Below, one piece after another: positions 8,510-17,329 of a stretch of 64,000 nt of DNA. The translations under genes and the position numbers were made by a program. The stretch spans positions 6,454 to 70,453 of the forward strand of contig DHSL01000015.1 of the NCBI GenBank assembly GCA_002411345.1, read 5' to 3'. The stretch's first letter is position 1, and every line of letters starts with the position of its first letter. The notes under the pieces were generated by a model. It did no database searches, was not told where the DNA came from, and saw only the letters and a program-made list of their open reading frames with translations. This stretch comes from Bacteroidales bacterium UBA5287 (GTDB lineage Bacteria > Bacteroidota > Bacteroidia > Bacteroidales > Dysgonomonadaceae).

Positions 8510-9217
8510 ATGAACGATACTCTATTTTATTATTCTGATATAAAAAATAACCCTCAACTACCTGAACAGGAATCCAAACATTGCATTAAAGTTCTTCGAA
8601 TGAAGGAAGGTGATTTTCTAACGGTAACTGATGGGAAAGGGGCTTTCTATGAGTGTACTTTACTGGATAGTAACCCAAAGAATTGTACACTAAGTATTAA
8701 TAATATTATTGAACAACCTAAAAGTTGGAATTTTAATCTGCATATAGCTTTTGCTCCGACAAAAAATATGGATCGAAACGAATGGTTTGTCGAAAAAGCG
8801 ACAGAATTTGGCGTGGACAGACTAACACCGTTGAATTGCCGATTCTCCGAAAGAAAGGAGATCAAAAAGGAACGATTGGAGAAGATTCTCATATCGGCCA
8901 TGAAGCAATCGCAACAGGCTTCTTTGCCTCTGCTGGACGAAATGATTTCATTCAACGAATTCATTTCCATATCTTTCGATGGGAAAAAATACATAGCTCA
9001 TTGCTATAAAAAAGAAAAGGTCTTATTATCTAAGGCTTATGCTAAAAATGAAAATGCGCTTGTCCTAATCGGCCCTGAAGGTGATTTCAGTGAAAATGAG
9101 ATTGATCTTGCTATAAAACATGGATTTGAACCTATCAGCTTAGGCGACAATCGCTTACGAACAGAAACAGCATGCCTGGCGGCTTGTCACACAATTCATG
9201 TGATTAATCAACTTTAA
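8510..9217 (+). CDS. rsmE: 16S rRNA (uracil-1498-N3)-methyltransferase
   Basis: RsmE methylates N3 of U1498 of 16S rRNA using S-adenosylmethionine. The 235-residue protein has the N-terminal PUA-like part (QESKHCIKVLRMKEGD, VTDGKGAFYEC) and the SPOUT domain with FVEKATEFGVDRLTPL, LIGPEGDFSENEI and the knot segment SLGDNRLRTETACLAA. Length and order are normal for the family. It follows the nuclease gene by 6 bases and is followed by a promoter-like element inside its own 3' end that should drive the next gene. Confidence 0.94.
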   Translation: MNDTLFYYSDIKNNPQLPEQESKHCIKVLRMKEGDFLTVTDGKGAFYECTLLDSNPKNCTLSINNIIEQPKSWNFNLHIAFAPTKNMDRNEWFVEKATEFGVDRLTPLNCRFSERKEIKKERLEKILISAMKQSQQASLPLLDEMISFNEFISISFDGKKYIAHCYKKEKVLLSKAYAKNENALVLIGPEGDFSENEIDLAIKHGFEPISLGDNRLRTETACLAACHTIHVINQL

Positions 9218-9242
9218 TAACAAAATTCTTTAAATATATTTG
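9213..9242 (+). promoter_or_regulatory. Promoter for M81 peptidase gene
   Basis: TATATTTG at 9235-9242 is a perfect TAnnTTTG -7 element. TTTA at 9213-9216 lies about 19 bases upstream in the -33 position and overlaps the rsmE stop codon. The start codon is 20 bases downstream. Confidence 0.55.
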
Positions 9243-9261
9243 CGAATATAAAATCATCAAT

Positions 9262-10833
9262 ATGAAAAAGTCATTTATCTTTATTTGCTTTATTGCTCTT
9301 TTGGCAATAACAACAAGTTGTAATTCAAGTAGTTCAAAAAAAGAACTACCTCGCATCGCAATTGCTGGTATAGCAATAGAATCAAGCACTTTCTCACCTG
9401 CTATAACAAACGAAGAGGATTTCAAAGCACGAGAAGGTGACAGTGTTTTCACTTATTATCCTTTTTTTGCCCCTGATTCGGGTATAAACAACCGAGCAAC
9501 TTGGTTACCAACTTTACGCGGACATGCAATGCCGGGTGGTATTGTTACACGCGAAGCATATGAATCGTTAGTCGCAAAAACATTGAATATGCTGGAAAAT
9601 TCTATGCCTCTTGATGGATTGTTTTTCGATATTCACGGCGCAATGAGTGTACAAGGACTCGACGACCCGGAAGGAGATTTCTTGGCTCGAATCCGAAAAG
9701 TTATCGGAACGGATGTTCTTGTTTCTACTTCTATGGATCTACATGGCAATGTTTCTCCATTATTGGCACAGAACACGGATTTGATTACTTGTTATCGAAT
9801 GGCTCCGCATGAAGATGCTATTGAATCTAAGAAAAGGGCTGTAACTAACTTGTTGAATAGACTGGAAAATGGTAAAGGAAAACCAAAATACAAAGCGTGG
9901 ATTCCTGTTCCTATCTTGTTACCTGGCGAAAAAACAAGTACTCGTGTTGAACCGGGAAAGAGTTTGTACAATGAAATCCCAAATGTTTTAAATGGAGATA
10001 ATGTAATTGATGCTGCTATCTGGATGTCTTATCCTTGGGCAGATGAACCAAGAAACCATGCTGTTGTAATGGCTTATGGAGACAACAAAGAAGAGGTGTC
10101 CATGGCTGCTGAAAAACTCGCTCGCGATTTTTGGAATGTTAGAAAAGAGTTTAAATTTGTTGCTCCTACGGCATATTTGAATGAAGCGCTTGATAAAGCT
10201 ATTTTAAGTGACAAAAAACCTTTTATTATTAGCGATATGGGCGATAATCCTACTGCTGGTGGTGCGGGTGATGTAACTTGGACTTTACACGAAATCTTTA
10301 AACGTCCGGAGTTCAAATCGGTAAATGGAAAATCTCTCATCTATGCCTCTATTCCGGGACCTGAATTTGTTGCTAAGGCAAAAGAAGTTGGTATTGGTGG
10401 TCAAATAGATGCAACAGCTGGTGCAGCAATTGACAACAGATTTGCACCTCCTGTTAGACTTAAAGGTACAATCACAACTATTAAAGAGGGTAACATCGAT
10501 GCAAAAACGGAAGTCGTTGTTAAGTGTGGAAACATTTCTGTAATTGTAACTGAACGCAGAAAAGGTTATCATTATGATAAGGATTTTGCCGACCTCAATT
10601 TGAATCCAAGAGAGGCTGATATTTTGGTAGTGAAAATTGGCTATTTAGTTCCGGATCTTTATAATATGAAGGGCGACTGGATTATGGCTCTTACTCCGGG
10701 TGGTGTTGACCAAGATTTACAACGTTTACCTTACAAACGAGTTATTAGACCAATATTTCCTCTTGATCCAGACATGACTGATCCTGATCTTTCAACACAA
10801 TTTATTCCACTATCAAACGAAATAAACAGATGA
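9262..10833 (+). CDS. M81-family (MlrC-like) metallopeptidase, lipoprotein
   Basis: The 523-residue protein begins MKKSFIFICFIALLAITTSC, a lipoprotein signal with Cys20. The body matches MlrC, the M81 family named from microcystin breakdown: RIAIAGIAIESSTFSP, MPGGIVTREAY, LFFDIHGAM, SMDLHGNVS and YRMAPHEDAIE supply the Asp/His zinc-site candidates, and the C-terminal half has NPTAGGAGDVTW. It probably hydrolyses small cyclic or linear peptides or amides in the periplasm; most family members have no proven substrate. nth starts 9 bases after its stop, so the two genes likely share the promoter inside rsmE. Confidence 0.88.
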   Translation: MKKSFIFICFIALLAITTSCNSSSSKKELPRIAIAGIAIESSTFSPAITNEEDFKAREGDSVFTYYPFFAPDSGINNRATWLPTLRGHAMPGGIVTREAYESLVAKTLNMLENSMPLDGLFFDIHGAMSVQGLDDPEGDFLARIRKVIGTDVLVSTSMDLHGNVSPLLAQNTDLITCYRMAPHEDAIESKKRAVTNLLNRLENGKGKPKYKAWIPVPILLPGEKTSTRVEPGKSLYNEIPNVLNGDNVIDAAIWMSYPWADEPRNHAVVMAYGDNKEEVSMAAEKLARDFWNVRKEFKFVAPTAYLNEALDKAILSDKKPFIISDMGDNPTAGGAGDVTWTLHEIFKRPEFKSVNGKSLIYASIPGPEFVAKAKEVGIGGQIDATAGAAIDNRFAPPVRLKGTITTIKEGNIDAKTEVVVKCGNISVIVTERRKGYHYDKDFADLNLNPREADILVVKIGYLVPDLYNMKGDWIMALTPGGVDQDLQRLPYKRVIRPIFPLDPDMTDPDLSTQFIPLSNEINR

Positions 10834-10842
10834 CAAATCTTT

Positions 10843-11493
10843 ATGACGAAAAGAGAACGTTACAAAAATGTACTGAACTGGTTTCAAGAACATGCAGGAT
10901 CATCGGTGACAGAGTTGAATTATAATAATAACTTTCAACTACTTACAGCTGTAATTTTATCTGCTCAATGTACTGACAAAAGGGTAAATATGATTACACC
11001 TAAACTCTTCAAAGATTTTCCTATTCCTGAAGTAATGGCTAATTCTTCACCTGAAGAGGTCTTTGACTATATAAAATCTTGCTCGTACCCAAATAATAAA
11101 GCTAAGAATTTAGTGAATATGGCTAAGATCTTAGTAAGTGATTTCAATAGTGAGGTACCTTCAGATATGAATTCGCTAATTTCGATCCCGGGTGTTGGAA
11201 GAAAGACTGCTAATGTTATGTTAGCAGTTGCTTTTGATACACCTGCAATGCCAGTGGATACTCATGTTTTTCGTGTTTCTAATCGTATCGGACTGACTAA
11301 CAATTCAAAAACACCTATCGAAACTGAAAAAGAACTTGTAAAGTATATTCCTGAACATCTGTTATCAAAAGCTCATCATTGGCTTATATTACATGGTCGG
11401 TATATTTGCAAGGCTCGAAGTCCTCTTTGTGAGAAATGTGGATTAACTTCATGGTGTAAATATTATCAAAACAATCAAATAGGAGAACATTAA
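10843..11493 (+). CDS. nth: Endonuclease III (DNA glycosylase/AP lyase)
   Basis: Nth removes oxidised pyrimidines from DNA and nicks the abasic site. The 216-residue protein has the helix-hairpin-helix SIPGVGRKTANVM with catalytic Lys121, the catalytic Asp139 in MPVDTHVFR, and a C-terminal 4Fe-4S cluster motif with Cys189, Cys196, Cys199 and Cys205 (spacing 6-2-5). All key residues and the length match the E. coli enzyme. The TAA stop lies in the loop of the terminator at 11478-11505. Confidence 0.96.
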   Translation: MTKRERYKNVLNWFQEHAGSSVTELNYNNNFQLLTAVILSAQCTDKRVNMITPKLFKDFPIPEVMANSSPEEVFDYIKSCSYPNNKAKNLVNMAKILVSDFNSEVPSDMNSLISIPGVGRKTANVMLAVAFDTPAMPVDTHVFRVSNRIGLTNNSKTPIETEKELVKYIPEHLLSKAHHWLILHGRYICKARSPLCEKCGLTSWCKYYQNNQIGEH

Positions 11494-11505
11494 TGTTCTC
11501 CTATT
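11478..11505. terminator. Bidirectional terminator overlapping the nth stop codon
   Basis: AATAGGAGAACAT and ATGTTCTCCTATT form a perfect 13-bp stem around a TA loop, followed by a T-rich tract on the plus strand. The nth stop codon TAA (11491-11493) sits at the loop. The convergent small membrane-protein gene ends at 11513, so one hairpin serves both strands. Confidence 0.85.
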
Positions 11506-11512
11506 CTATTAT

Positions 11513-11728
11513 TTAATTATCCTTAATCTGTTTTTTATCTCGATACATTATTAAATATACTATTGGCAAAATGCCAACTGTATTAAAGATCACAAGACAA
11601 ATAAACCATATTAAATGATTATTCCTTGCTGACTTCCACATAGCAATTAGCTTCATTATTACATCAAAGACCAAAGCAATTATGATAATTGTCTTAATCA
11701 AAGGGTCCTGAATAAAAGTAATATTCAT
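11513..11728 (-). CDS. Small two-helix membrane protein, DUF5652/PLDc_N-like
   Basis: This 71-residue protein has two predicted membrane helices (about residues 11-30 and 39-62) joined by WKSARNNHLIWFI, and ends with a charged tail. The pattern WKSARNNHLIWF ... FNTVGILPIVYLIMYR is the one seen in DUF5652 / phospholipase D N-terminal-type membrane segments of Bacteroidota. Function is unknown. It lies 20 bases downstream of the mutarotase gene on the same strand and immediately before the shared terminator, so it is probably the last gene of the glycosidase operon. Confidence 0.75.
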   Translation of the reverse strand: MNITFIQDPLIKTIIIIALVFDVIMKLIAMWKSARNNHLIWFICLVIFNTVGILPIVYLIMYRDKKQIKDN

Positions 11729-11748
11729 TTGCTGTAGAAGTTTTATAA

Positions 11749-12894
11749 TCAGTTTACTGATAATTTATAGATACAACGACTTGTATATTTTTCACCTGGT
11801 TTCAAGTAAGGTGATGGCCATTCAGGTTTATTTGGTGAATCTGGATATTTCTGAGATTCCAAACATATAGCTGTACGCTTGTTATAAACAATGCCTTTTT
11901 TTCCTGTTATAGTTCCGTCAAGAAAATTACCTGTATATACTTGTAATCCTGGCTCTGAAGTAAATACTTCTAATAAAATGCCTGTTGCAGGTGAATAAAC
12001 AGAAGCAGCCAATTGAGAAATATCTCCCTTTGTATTTAACACCCAATTATGATCATAACCATCTCCATTTTTTAATTGTACAAAATCATAATTATCAATT
12101 CTTTCACCAATAGCTGTAGGAGTTTTGAAATCCATTGGAGTTCCTTCAACTTTTGCGATTTCACCAGTTGTCATAAAAGTATCATCAACAGGAGTAAATC
12201 CATCAGCATTAATCATTAATAGATCATTCAATACTGTGTTATTTGCATTTCCACTTAAATTAAAATAGGAATGATTTGTTAAATTAACTACTGTTTCTTT
12301 ATCAGTCTCAGCTTCATAATTGATATCAATTGCATTATCATCAGTAAGTTTCATAGTAACCTTAACATTTAAATTACCAGGAAATCCTGCTTCTCCATCC
12401 TTAGAAACATAAGTCAACACAACCGTTTGACTGTCAGGCTGTACAGCATTAAAAACTTTCTTATCAAAACCTTCATTACCTCCATGCAAAGTATGACCAT
12501 AATTGTTTTGGGGAAGTTGATAATCAACACCTTCCACTGTTATCTTCCCGTTAGCAATTCTATTTCCATATCTTCCTATTGTTGCTCCAAAATTATTATC
12601 AACACTAGTATAACCACTAATGGAATCAAAACCAAGAACTACGTCTTGCATCTCACCGTTTTTATCTGGAACCATTACTGATACAATTCTTCCGCCATAG
12701 TTTGTCACACAAACTTCCATACCGTTTGCATTCTTCATCACATAAAGATGAGTTGAATCACCATTAACAACTGATTCAAAACTGCTCTTTTTCAATCCCG
12801 AAAGGGTTGAACTTTCTTGAACTACTTTTTGATTGTTGGAACATCCAACAAAGGCAACAATTGCCATTAATAAGAATAATTTGTTTAGTTTCAT
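11749..12894 (-). CDS. Aldose 1-epimerase (mutarotase), lipoprotein
   Basis: The protein of 381 residues has a lipoprotein signal (AIVAFVGC) and a GalM beta-sandwich. NNYGHTLHGG and NLTNHSYFNLSG carry the two active-site histidines, and ICLESQKYPDSPN carries the catalytic-base glutamate. It interconverts alpha and beta anomers of free sugars; with a lipoprotein signal it would work in the envelope on sugars released by the adjacent GH43, GH20 and sialidase-like enzymes. It lies 57 bases downstream of the GH43 gene. Confidence 0.93.
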   Translation of the reverse strand: MKLNKLFLLMAIVAFVGCSNNQKVVQESSTLSGLKKSSFESVVNGDSTHLYVMKNANGMEVCVTNYGGRIVSVMVPDKNGEMQDVVLGFDSISGYTSVDNNFGATIGRYGNRIANGKITVEGVDYQLPQNNYGHTLHGGNEGFDKKVFNAVQPDSQTVVLTYVSKDGEAGFPGNLNVKVTMKLTDDNAIDINYEAETDKETVVNLTNHSYFNLSGNANNTVLNDLLMINADGFTPVDDTFMTTGEIAKVEGTPMDFKTPTAIGERIDNYDFVQLKNGDGYDHNWVLNTKGDISQLAASVYSPATGILLEVFTSEPGLQVYTGNFLDGTITGKKGIVYNKRTAICLESQKYPDSPNKPEWPSPYLKPGEKYTSRCIYKLSVN

Positions 12895-12951
12895 TTTCTC
12901 AATTTTTTAAATTACAAGTATTTAAACAATATATTATAAATCTCAATAAGT

Positions 12952-13953
12952 TTACAATATTGGTTTTTCAGCCTCAACAGAAGGACTATCTCCTAAAACA
13001 AATGGCCAATTATTATTCCATCTGATTTGATCAAGCATCAAAACTCTACCTTTAGGATTATCTACAGAAACAGCGTGATAAAACAACCAGTCATTTGATT
13101 TGTTATCTGTTACAATTTCCGAATTGTGACCTACACCTACAAATTTATCATTTTTTCGTATTAGTATTTCATGGTTATTATTCATCATTGAACCTCCTTT
13201 TTTATCAAGATATGGACCAAACAGATTTTGTGAACGCCCTACAACTGTTGTATAAGTACTGTTTAATCCTTCACAACATGAACCAATAGAAGCAAATAAA
13301 TAGTAATATCCATCACGTTTGTGAATATAAGTTCCTTCATAAGCGGTTCCGGCAATCTGTTTTTTTTCAGCTCCAACTTTAACTGAAAGCCCATCATCAG
13401 CTAATTCAATACCATATATACCTCGAAAACTACCCCAAAATAAATACTTTTTTCCCTTATCCTCAATATAGAATGGATCTATTGAATTCTGAACTTTAAT
13501 TTCATTACTTCTAAACAATTTACCTAGATCATAAAAAGGACCTTCGGGTTTTTCAGCAATTGCAATACCAATTCCACATGTTTGTTCCCCACCCCATACA
13601 GACATTGAATAATACAGTACATATTTTCCATTTATATAATTAATATCGGGTGCCCAAAGGCCTCCTTTTGGCTCAAACGATGGTCTAGTCTGATTCGTAA
13701 AAGCTGTTCCAACTAATGTCCAATTAAACAAATCTTTTGAACGATGAATCGGAGTGTTCCGAATATCTTCTGTTGCATATAAATAGAAATACCCATCCTT
13801 AGCTTTGATAATTGTTGGATCAGGTAGACTGTAATTAATTACAGGATTACGATATTTCGAAATATCATTATTATTTATTGAATTAGTTTCATTTACTTTA
13901 CAAGAAACCATCAACAAATAGAGAAAAAGAGTTATTAAAATATTTTTCTTCAT
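12952..13953 (-). CDS. GH43 glycosidase (arabinanase/arabinofuranosidase-like), lipoprotein
   Basis: The protein has 333 residues, with a lipoprotein signal (LLMVSC, Cys18) and a five-bladed propeller of family GH43. The catalytic triad is visible: Asp45 in YSLPDPTII, Asp159 in NSIDPFYI and Glu206 in TAYEGTYI. GLWAPDINYINGKYVLYYS and VGVGHNSEI are typical of arabinan-active subfamilies. Expected activity is release of L-arabinose or arabino-oligosaccharides, although beta-xylosidase activity cannot be excluded. Its ATG overlaps the stop of the sialidase-fold gene by 4 bases, so translation is coupled. Confidence 0.88.
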   Translation of the reverse strand: MKKNILITLFLYLLMVSCKVNETNSINNNDISKYRNPVINYSLPDPTIIKAKDGYFYLYATEDIRNTPIHRSKDLFNWTLVGTAFTNQTRPSFEPKGGLWAPDINYINGKYVLYYSMSVWGGEQTCGIGIAIAEKPEGPFYDLGKLFRSNEIKVQNSIDPFYIEDKGKKYLFWGSFRGIYGIELADDGLSVKVGAEKKQIAGTAYEGTYIHKRDGYYYLFASIGSCCEGLNSTYTTVVGRSQNLFGPYLDKKGGSMMNNNHEILIRKNDKFVGVGHNSEIVTDNKSNDWLFYHAVSVDNPKGRVLMLDQIRWNNNWPFVLGDSPSVEAEKPIL

Positions 13954-15101
13954 AAGTTATTCATTATTTCACCTTTTATCAGCCAAACACCAATTGTTTT
14001 AGAATTAAAATTTGTTGAAGATAGCGCCGCAATTTTATTATTACCTAAATCTGTTAAAGAATTCCATTTTGCTTCTTTTGACAAAGGAACATCAAAAGGA
14101 CGTGAAGGATTCTTGAAATTTCCAGGACTATCACTTATCGCTACTTCCATCGTAGATAATTCCCAATTGGAATTTCTACCCTCAGTAGTTTGATATGAAA
14201 TAATAAATAATCCGTTATCCATTCGAATAATATATGGAGCTCCTGCATAAACAGTATCAGGTAACGACTCTTCTAATGCTGAATATCTATTCCTAGAATT
14301 ACTTAATACTGGTTTCTCCCACGCATTTTTAACTGAACCATTAACAATGTAAGGTTTAAATTGTCCAACAACATTATCTTCAATTATCACAAATATTTCA
14401 TCCTTATCTATAATTGCAACTGGCATTCCATCTCTATGTTTGTATCTATAACAGACTTTTGTTATTTCAGAAGTCCATGTTTTACCATAGTCTTTAGATG
14501 AAATCATAGAAATTTCTTGATCATCCGAATCTTTGTATGGATTCTCATTCGCAAAGTATAAGTGTAATGTTCCATCTGGCAATAATAAAAATGATGGTTC
14601 CCAACACCCATTCTTAAAGCGTGAATCTGCCTCATATACTACATTAGGGTCATTCCAAGAGTCACCTTTATCTGTACTTCTTTTTATAGAAATTGAATAT
14701 GGGAAGATCTCTTCTTTATCTGGTCGTAAATTACAAGCAAACAAAATGTCTCCATTTGGTAAACTAATTAATTCTGGATTTGCAATTCTTACTTTGGTTG
14801 TTTTATTAGCTTTCTTATACTCAAAATGAGAATAAACTGTTATCGCTTTTGACCAAGTTAAACCTTCATCAAAACTCTTTTTTGCAAGAACATCACCTTT
14901 TAAGTTTTCATATACAACTATGAGTGATTTATCACATAATCTTTCCATTCTGGGATAACATCCTTCTTCCGAGATACAAACTAAAGTTTCCTTATCCCAT
15001 AAGACATTAAAACCGCTAGTCTTATTGTTTTTTGGTTGCCAAATGGCAAAAAGTGATATGCTTGTAATGATTAAAACAATAACAGATAATAATCTTTTCA
15101 T
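13950..15101 (-). CDS. Sialidase-fold exo-glycosidase (BNR/Asp-box; GH33- or GH93-like)
   Basis: This 383-residue protein has a signal peptide and repeated Asp-box-like segments (SFDEGLTWS, STDKGDSWN, SKDYGKTW) that mark a six-bladed beta-propeller. NPELISLPNGD, NGCWEPSFLLLPDG and HRDGMPVAII resemble the core of GH93 exo-arabinanases as much as that of true sialidases, and I do not see the complete sialidase arginine triad with confidence. Next to two GH43 enzymes, an arabinan-directed role is reasonable; next to GH20, a sialoglycan role is also possible. It overlaps the following GH43 gene by 4 bases. Confidence 0.75.
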   Translation of the reverse strand: MKRLLSVIVLIITSISLFAIWQPKNNKTSGFNVLWDKETLVCISEEGCYPRMERLCDKSLIVVYENLKGDVLAKKSFDEGLTWSKAITVYSHFEYKKANKTTKVRIANPELISLPNGDILFACNLRPDKEEIFPYSISIKRSTDKGDSWNDPNVVYEADSRFKNGCWEPSFLLLPDGTLHLYFANENPYKDSDDQEISMISSKDYGKTWTSEITKVCYRYKHRDGMPVAIIDKDEIFVIIEDNVVGQFKPYIVNGSVKNAWEKPVLSNSRNRYSALEESLPDTVYAGAPYIIRMDNGLFIISYQTTEGRNSNWELSTMEVAISDSPGNFKNPSRPFDVPLSKEAKWNSLTDLGNNKIAALSSTNFNSKTIGVWLIKGEIMNNL

Positions 15102-15133
15102 TTTGCAAATTAATATACTATTAAATAATCACG

Positions 15134-16942
15134 TTATTTTTTTAATGAATATTTAGCAGAATATGTACTACTGACTCTTCCTTTTTTTGTTCTAACAACA
15201 CATTTTATTTCTATTGGTTTTTCTTCAGAAAGACTTACACTAAATGGAGATTCATACACTTTCCCATTTATAAGCGGATCATCACCATTTAAAGTATAAT
15301 AAATTATAGATTCTTGAATTGAAGGTTTTAAATCAACTATTATTTCTTTTTCAGTTGATTCAATATCCTTAAAACCAATAGGCTCAGGAATTCTATAATT
15401 AACATTCTTCTTTTCGAGCCACATTAAATTTTGACTCATCCTTTTTTGAAAATCAAAATAGTCTTTTTTGGCATCGCTCCATCCGATTTCTGCCACAGCC
15501 AATAATCTAGGGTAAGCCATATAATCAGCTTTTGTTTCACTATGTACATACTCTGCCCACAAATTTCCTTGTAGTCCTATTACATATTTTTGATTCTCAA
15601 CCGATATTTTTGAAGATAGTGGTTCATAACTATAAACTTTTTCTAATGGAAGATAGCCACCAATATTAAAAGGTTCATTATTACTATTACCTTGATAATA
15701 ATCGATATACATATGACTGTTTGGCGCCATTACAACCTCATGATGTAAATTAGCAGCCTTAATACCACCTTCCTCTCCTCTCCAGCTCATAATCATTGCA
15801 TTGGGAGCTATTCCTCCTTCCATAATTTCATCCCAACCCAACATTTTTTTTCCTTTACTTTGCAAATAAGTACCTATTCTTTTAATAAAATAACTTTGTA
15901 ATTCATGTTCATCTTTCAAATTTTCCGTCTTTATTTTTGCTTGACATTTAGAACATTCTTTCCACCTCTTTTTTGGTGCTTCATCACCTCCAACGTGAAT
16001 TATTTCGGAAGGAAACAATTCTATCAACTCATCAAGAATATCTTCAACAAATTTATAAGTCTGTTCATTTCCTGCACACAAAATTTCTTCTTGAATACCC
16101 CAATTTTCCAATACTTTAAATGGTCCACCTGTACATGATAATTCAGGATATGCTGCTAAAATTGACATAGTATGACCGGGCATATCGATTTCGGGTATAA
16201 TGGTTACTTCTCTATCTGCAGCATAAGCAACAATATCTTTAATCTGTTCTTGTGTATAATATCCACCATGAGGCAATCTATTAAATGACTCCTTTGAACG
16301 ATCTTCTTGGGTTCCTCTTCTCCAAGCTCCAATTTGTGTTAGTAAAGGATATTTTTTTATTTCAATTCGCCATCCTGCATCTTCAGTTAAATGCCAGTGA
16401 AAGACATTAAGCTTGTAATCTGACATCAAATCAATAAATCTTTTTATTTCATTAGGTGTGAAAAAATAACGACCAACATCTAACATCGCACCTCTATAAC
16501 TAAAGCGAGGTTTATCTTTTATTTCTAGTTGAGGTAATTGTAATATATTTGATTTCTCTAAAGGCATTAATTGTAAAAGCGTTTGCAATCCGTAGAAAAG
16601 ACCCGCTTTACCACCTTTAATAACCACCTGATTATCATTGATATTTATTTCATATTGTTCATTGTCAAATTTTTCATCTAAAATAAAATTAATACCATTT
16701 TTAATTTTTGATGATTGCTTTGTTTTTAGTGTCACATTATAATTTTCATCTAAAAAAGCATTTAAAAACTCTACATTTTTTATAGAGGATTTGTTATTAT
16801 AAATTATCTGTGTTTTTGAGTCAAGGGTATAAAATCCCTTTCCTGCAGATAATTCTATAGGTTTTGGGATTAAGCCATAATCTTGTGAAAATGCTAATAT
16901 AGCAAATATAAATAACACGATTGTAATAATTACTTTTTTCAT
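15134..16942 (-). CDS. GH20 beta-N-acetylhexosaminidase
   Basis: The 602-residue protein has a signal peptide (MKKVIITIVLFIFAILAFSQ), an N-terminal GH20b domain to about residue 140, and the catalytic barrel from GAMLDVGRYFFTPNEIKRFI onward. HVGGDEAPKKRW gives the Asp320-Glu321 pair used in substrate-assisted catalysis. WHLTEDAGWR, EIDMPGHT and MSWRGEEGG are further family markers. A C-terminal domain (about 530-602) looks like an FN3/CHB_HEX-type module. It should remove terminal beta-GlcNAc or GalNAc from glycans in the periplasm or at the surface. It lies 32 bases upstream of the sialidase-fold gene. Confidence 0.94.
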   Translation of the reverse strand: MKKVIITIVLFIFAILAFSQDYGLIPKPIELSAGKGFYTLDSKTQIIYNNKSSIKNVEFLNAFLDENYNVTLKTKQSSKIKNGINFILDEKFDNEQYEININDNQVVIKGGKAGLFYGLQTLLQLMPLEKSNILQLPQLEIKDKPRFSYRGAMLDVGRYFFTPNEIKRFIDLMSDYKLNVFHWHLTEDAGWRIEIKKYPLLTQIGAWRRGTQEDRSKESFNRLPHGGYYTQEQIKDIVAYAADREVTIIPEIDMPGHTMSILAAYPELSCTGGPFKVLENWGIQEEILCAGNEQTYKFVEDILDELIELFPSEIIHVGGDEAPKKRWKECSKCQAKIKTENLKDEHELQSYFIKRIGTYLQSKGKKMLGWDEIMEGGIAPNAMIMSWRGEEGGIKAANLHHEVVMAPNSHMYIDYYQGNSNNEPFNIGGYLPLEKVYSYEPLSSKISVENQKYVIGLQGNLWAEYVHSETKADYMAYPRLLAVAEIGWSDAKKDYFDFQKRMSQNLMWLEKKNVNYRIPEPIGFKDIESTEKEIIVDLKPSIQESIIYYTLNGDDPLINGKVYESPFSVSLSEEKPIEIKCVVRTKKGRVSSTYSAKYSLKK

Positions 16943-16962
16943 AAATCTTATTTTGTTAAATC

Positions 16963-17329
16963 TTATATAAATTCCTCTTGTTTACAGGCAGTCTCATCTT
17001 TTCTGAAGATATCATGAATCCTAAATTCAGACTCAGCATCATCAAAAATTAATAAATCCCAAACATAATTAGTTGTTGTTTTACCATCTATTAATTCTCA
17101 ATTAAACACATCTATTGTTTCAAATTTTAATAAAGACATTTAAATTTCAAATAGTCTATTGCGTAAACGAATCAGATTTTTTGTGTAAATGTGGGATTGA
17201 TGCGAAAGTGAACTTAATGTATTATTGCATATTTATAATCGACAGAATCTCCAAAATTGTGATATGTAATTTCATCAGATTTTTTGAACTGATGATTTAA
17301 AAGTCCCTTTAAATCTAAGTTCCAAAAAG
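16963..17329 (-). pseudogene. Possible decayed coding remnant between GH43 and GH20
   Basis: This gap has no intact gene. On the minus strand, stretches with protein-like composition are broken by stops and frame changes: one open piece in the GH43-proximal part (AFWNLDLKGLLNHQF, HNFGDSVDYKYAIIH), and a second, 43-residue piece ending at 16963 (NYVWDLLIFDD, FRIHDIFRK) with a TGA at 17098-17100 just before it. They may be parts of one dead gene. I do not recognise the family, and chance open frames in AT-rich DNA remain possible. Confidence 0.3.

Noticed and set aside
17115..17300. Plus-strand 61-codon frame between GH20 and GH43
   Set aside because: Opposite strand to its neighbours, no homology, and it lies on possible minus-strand remnants.
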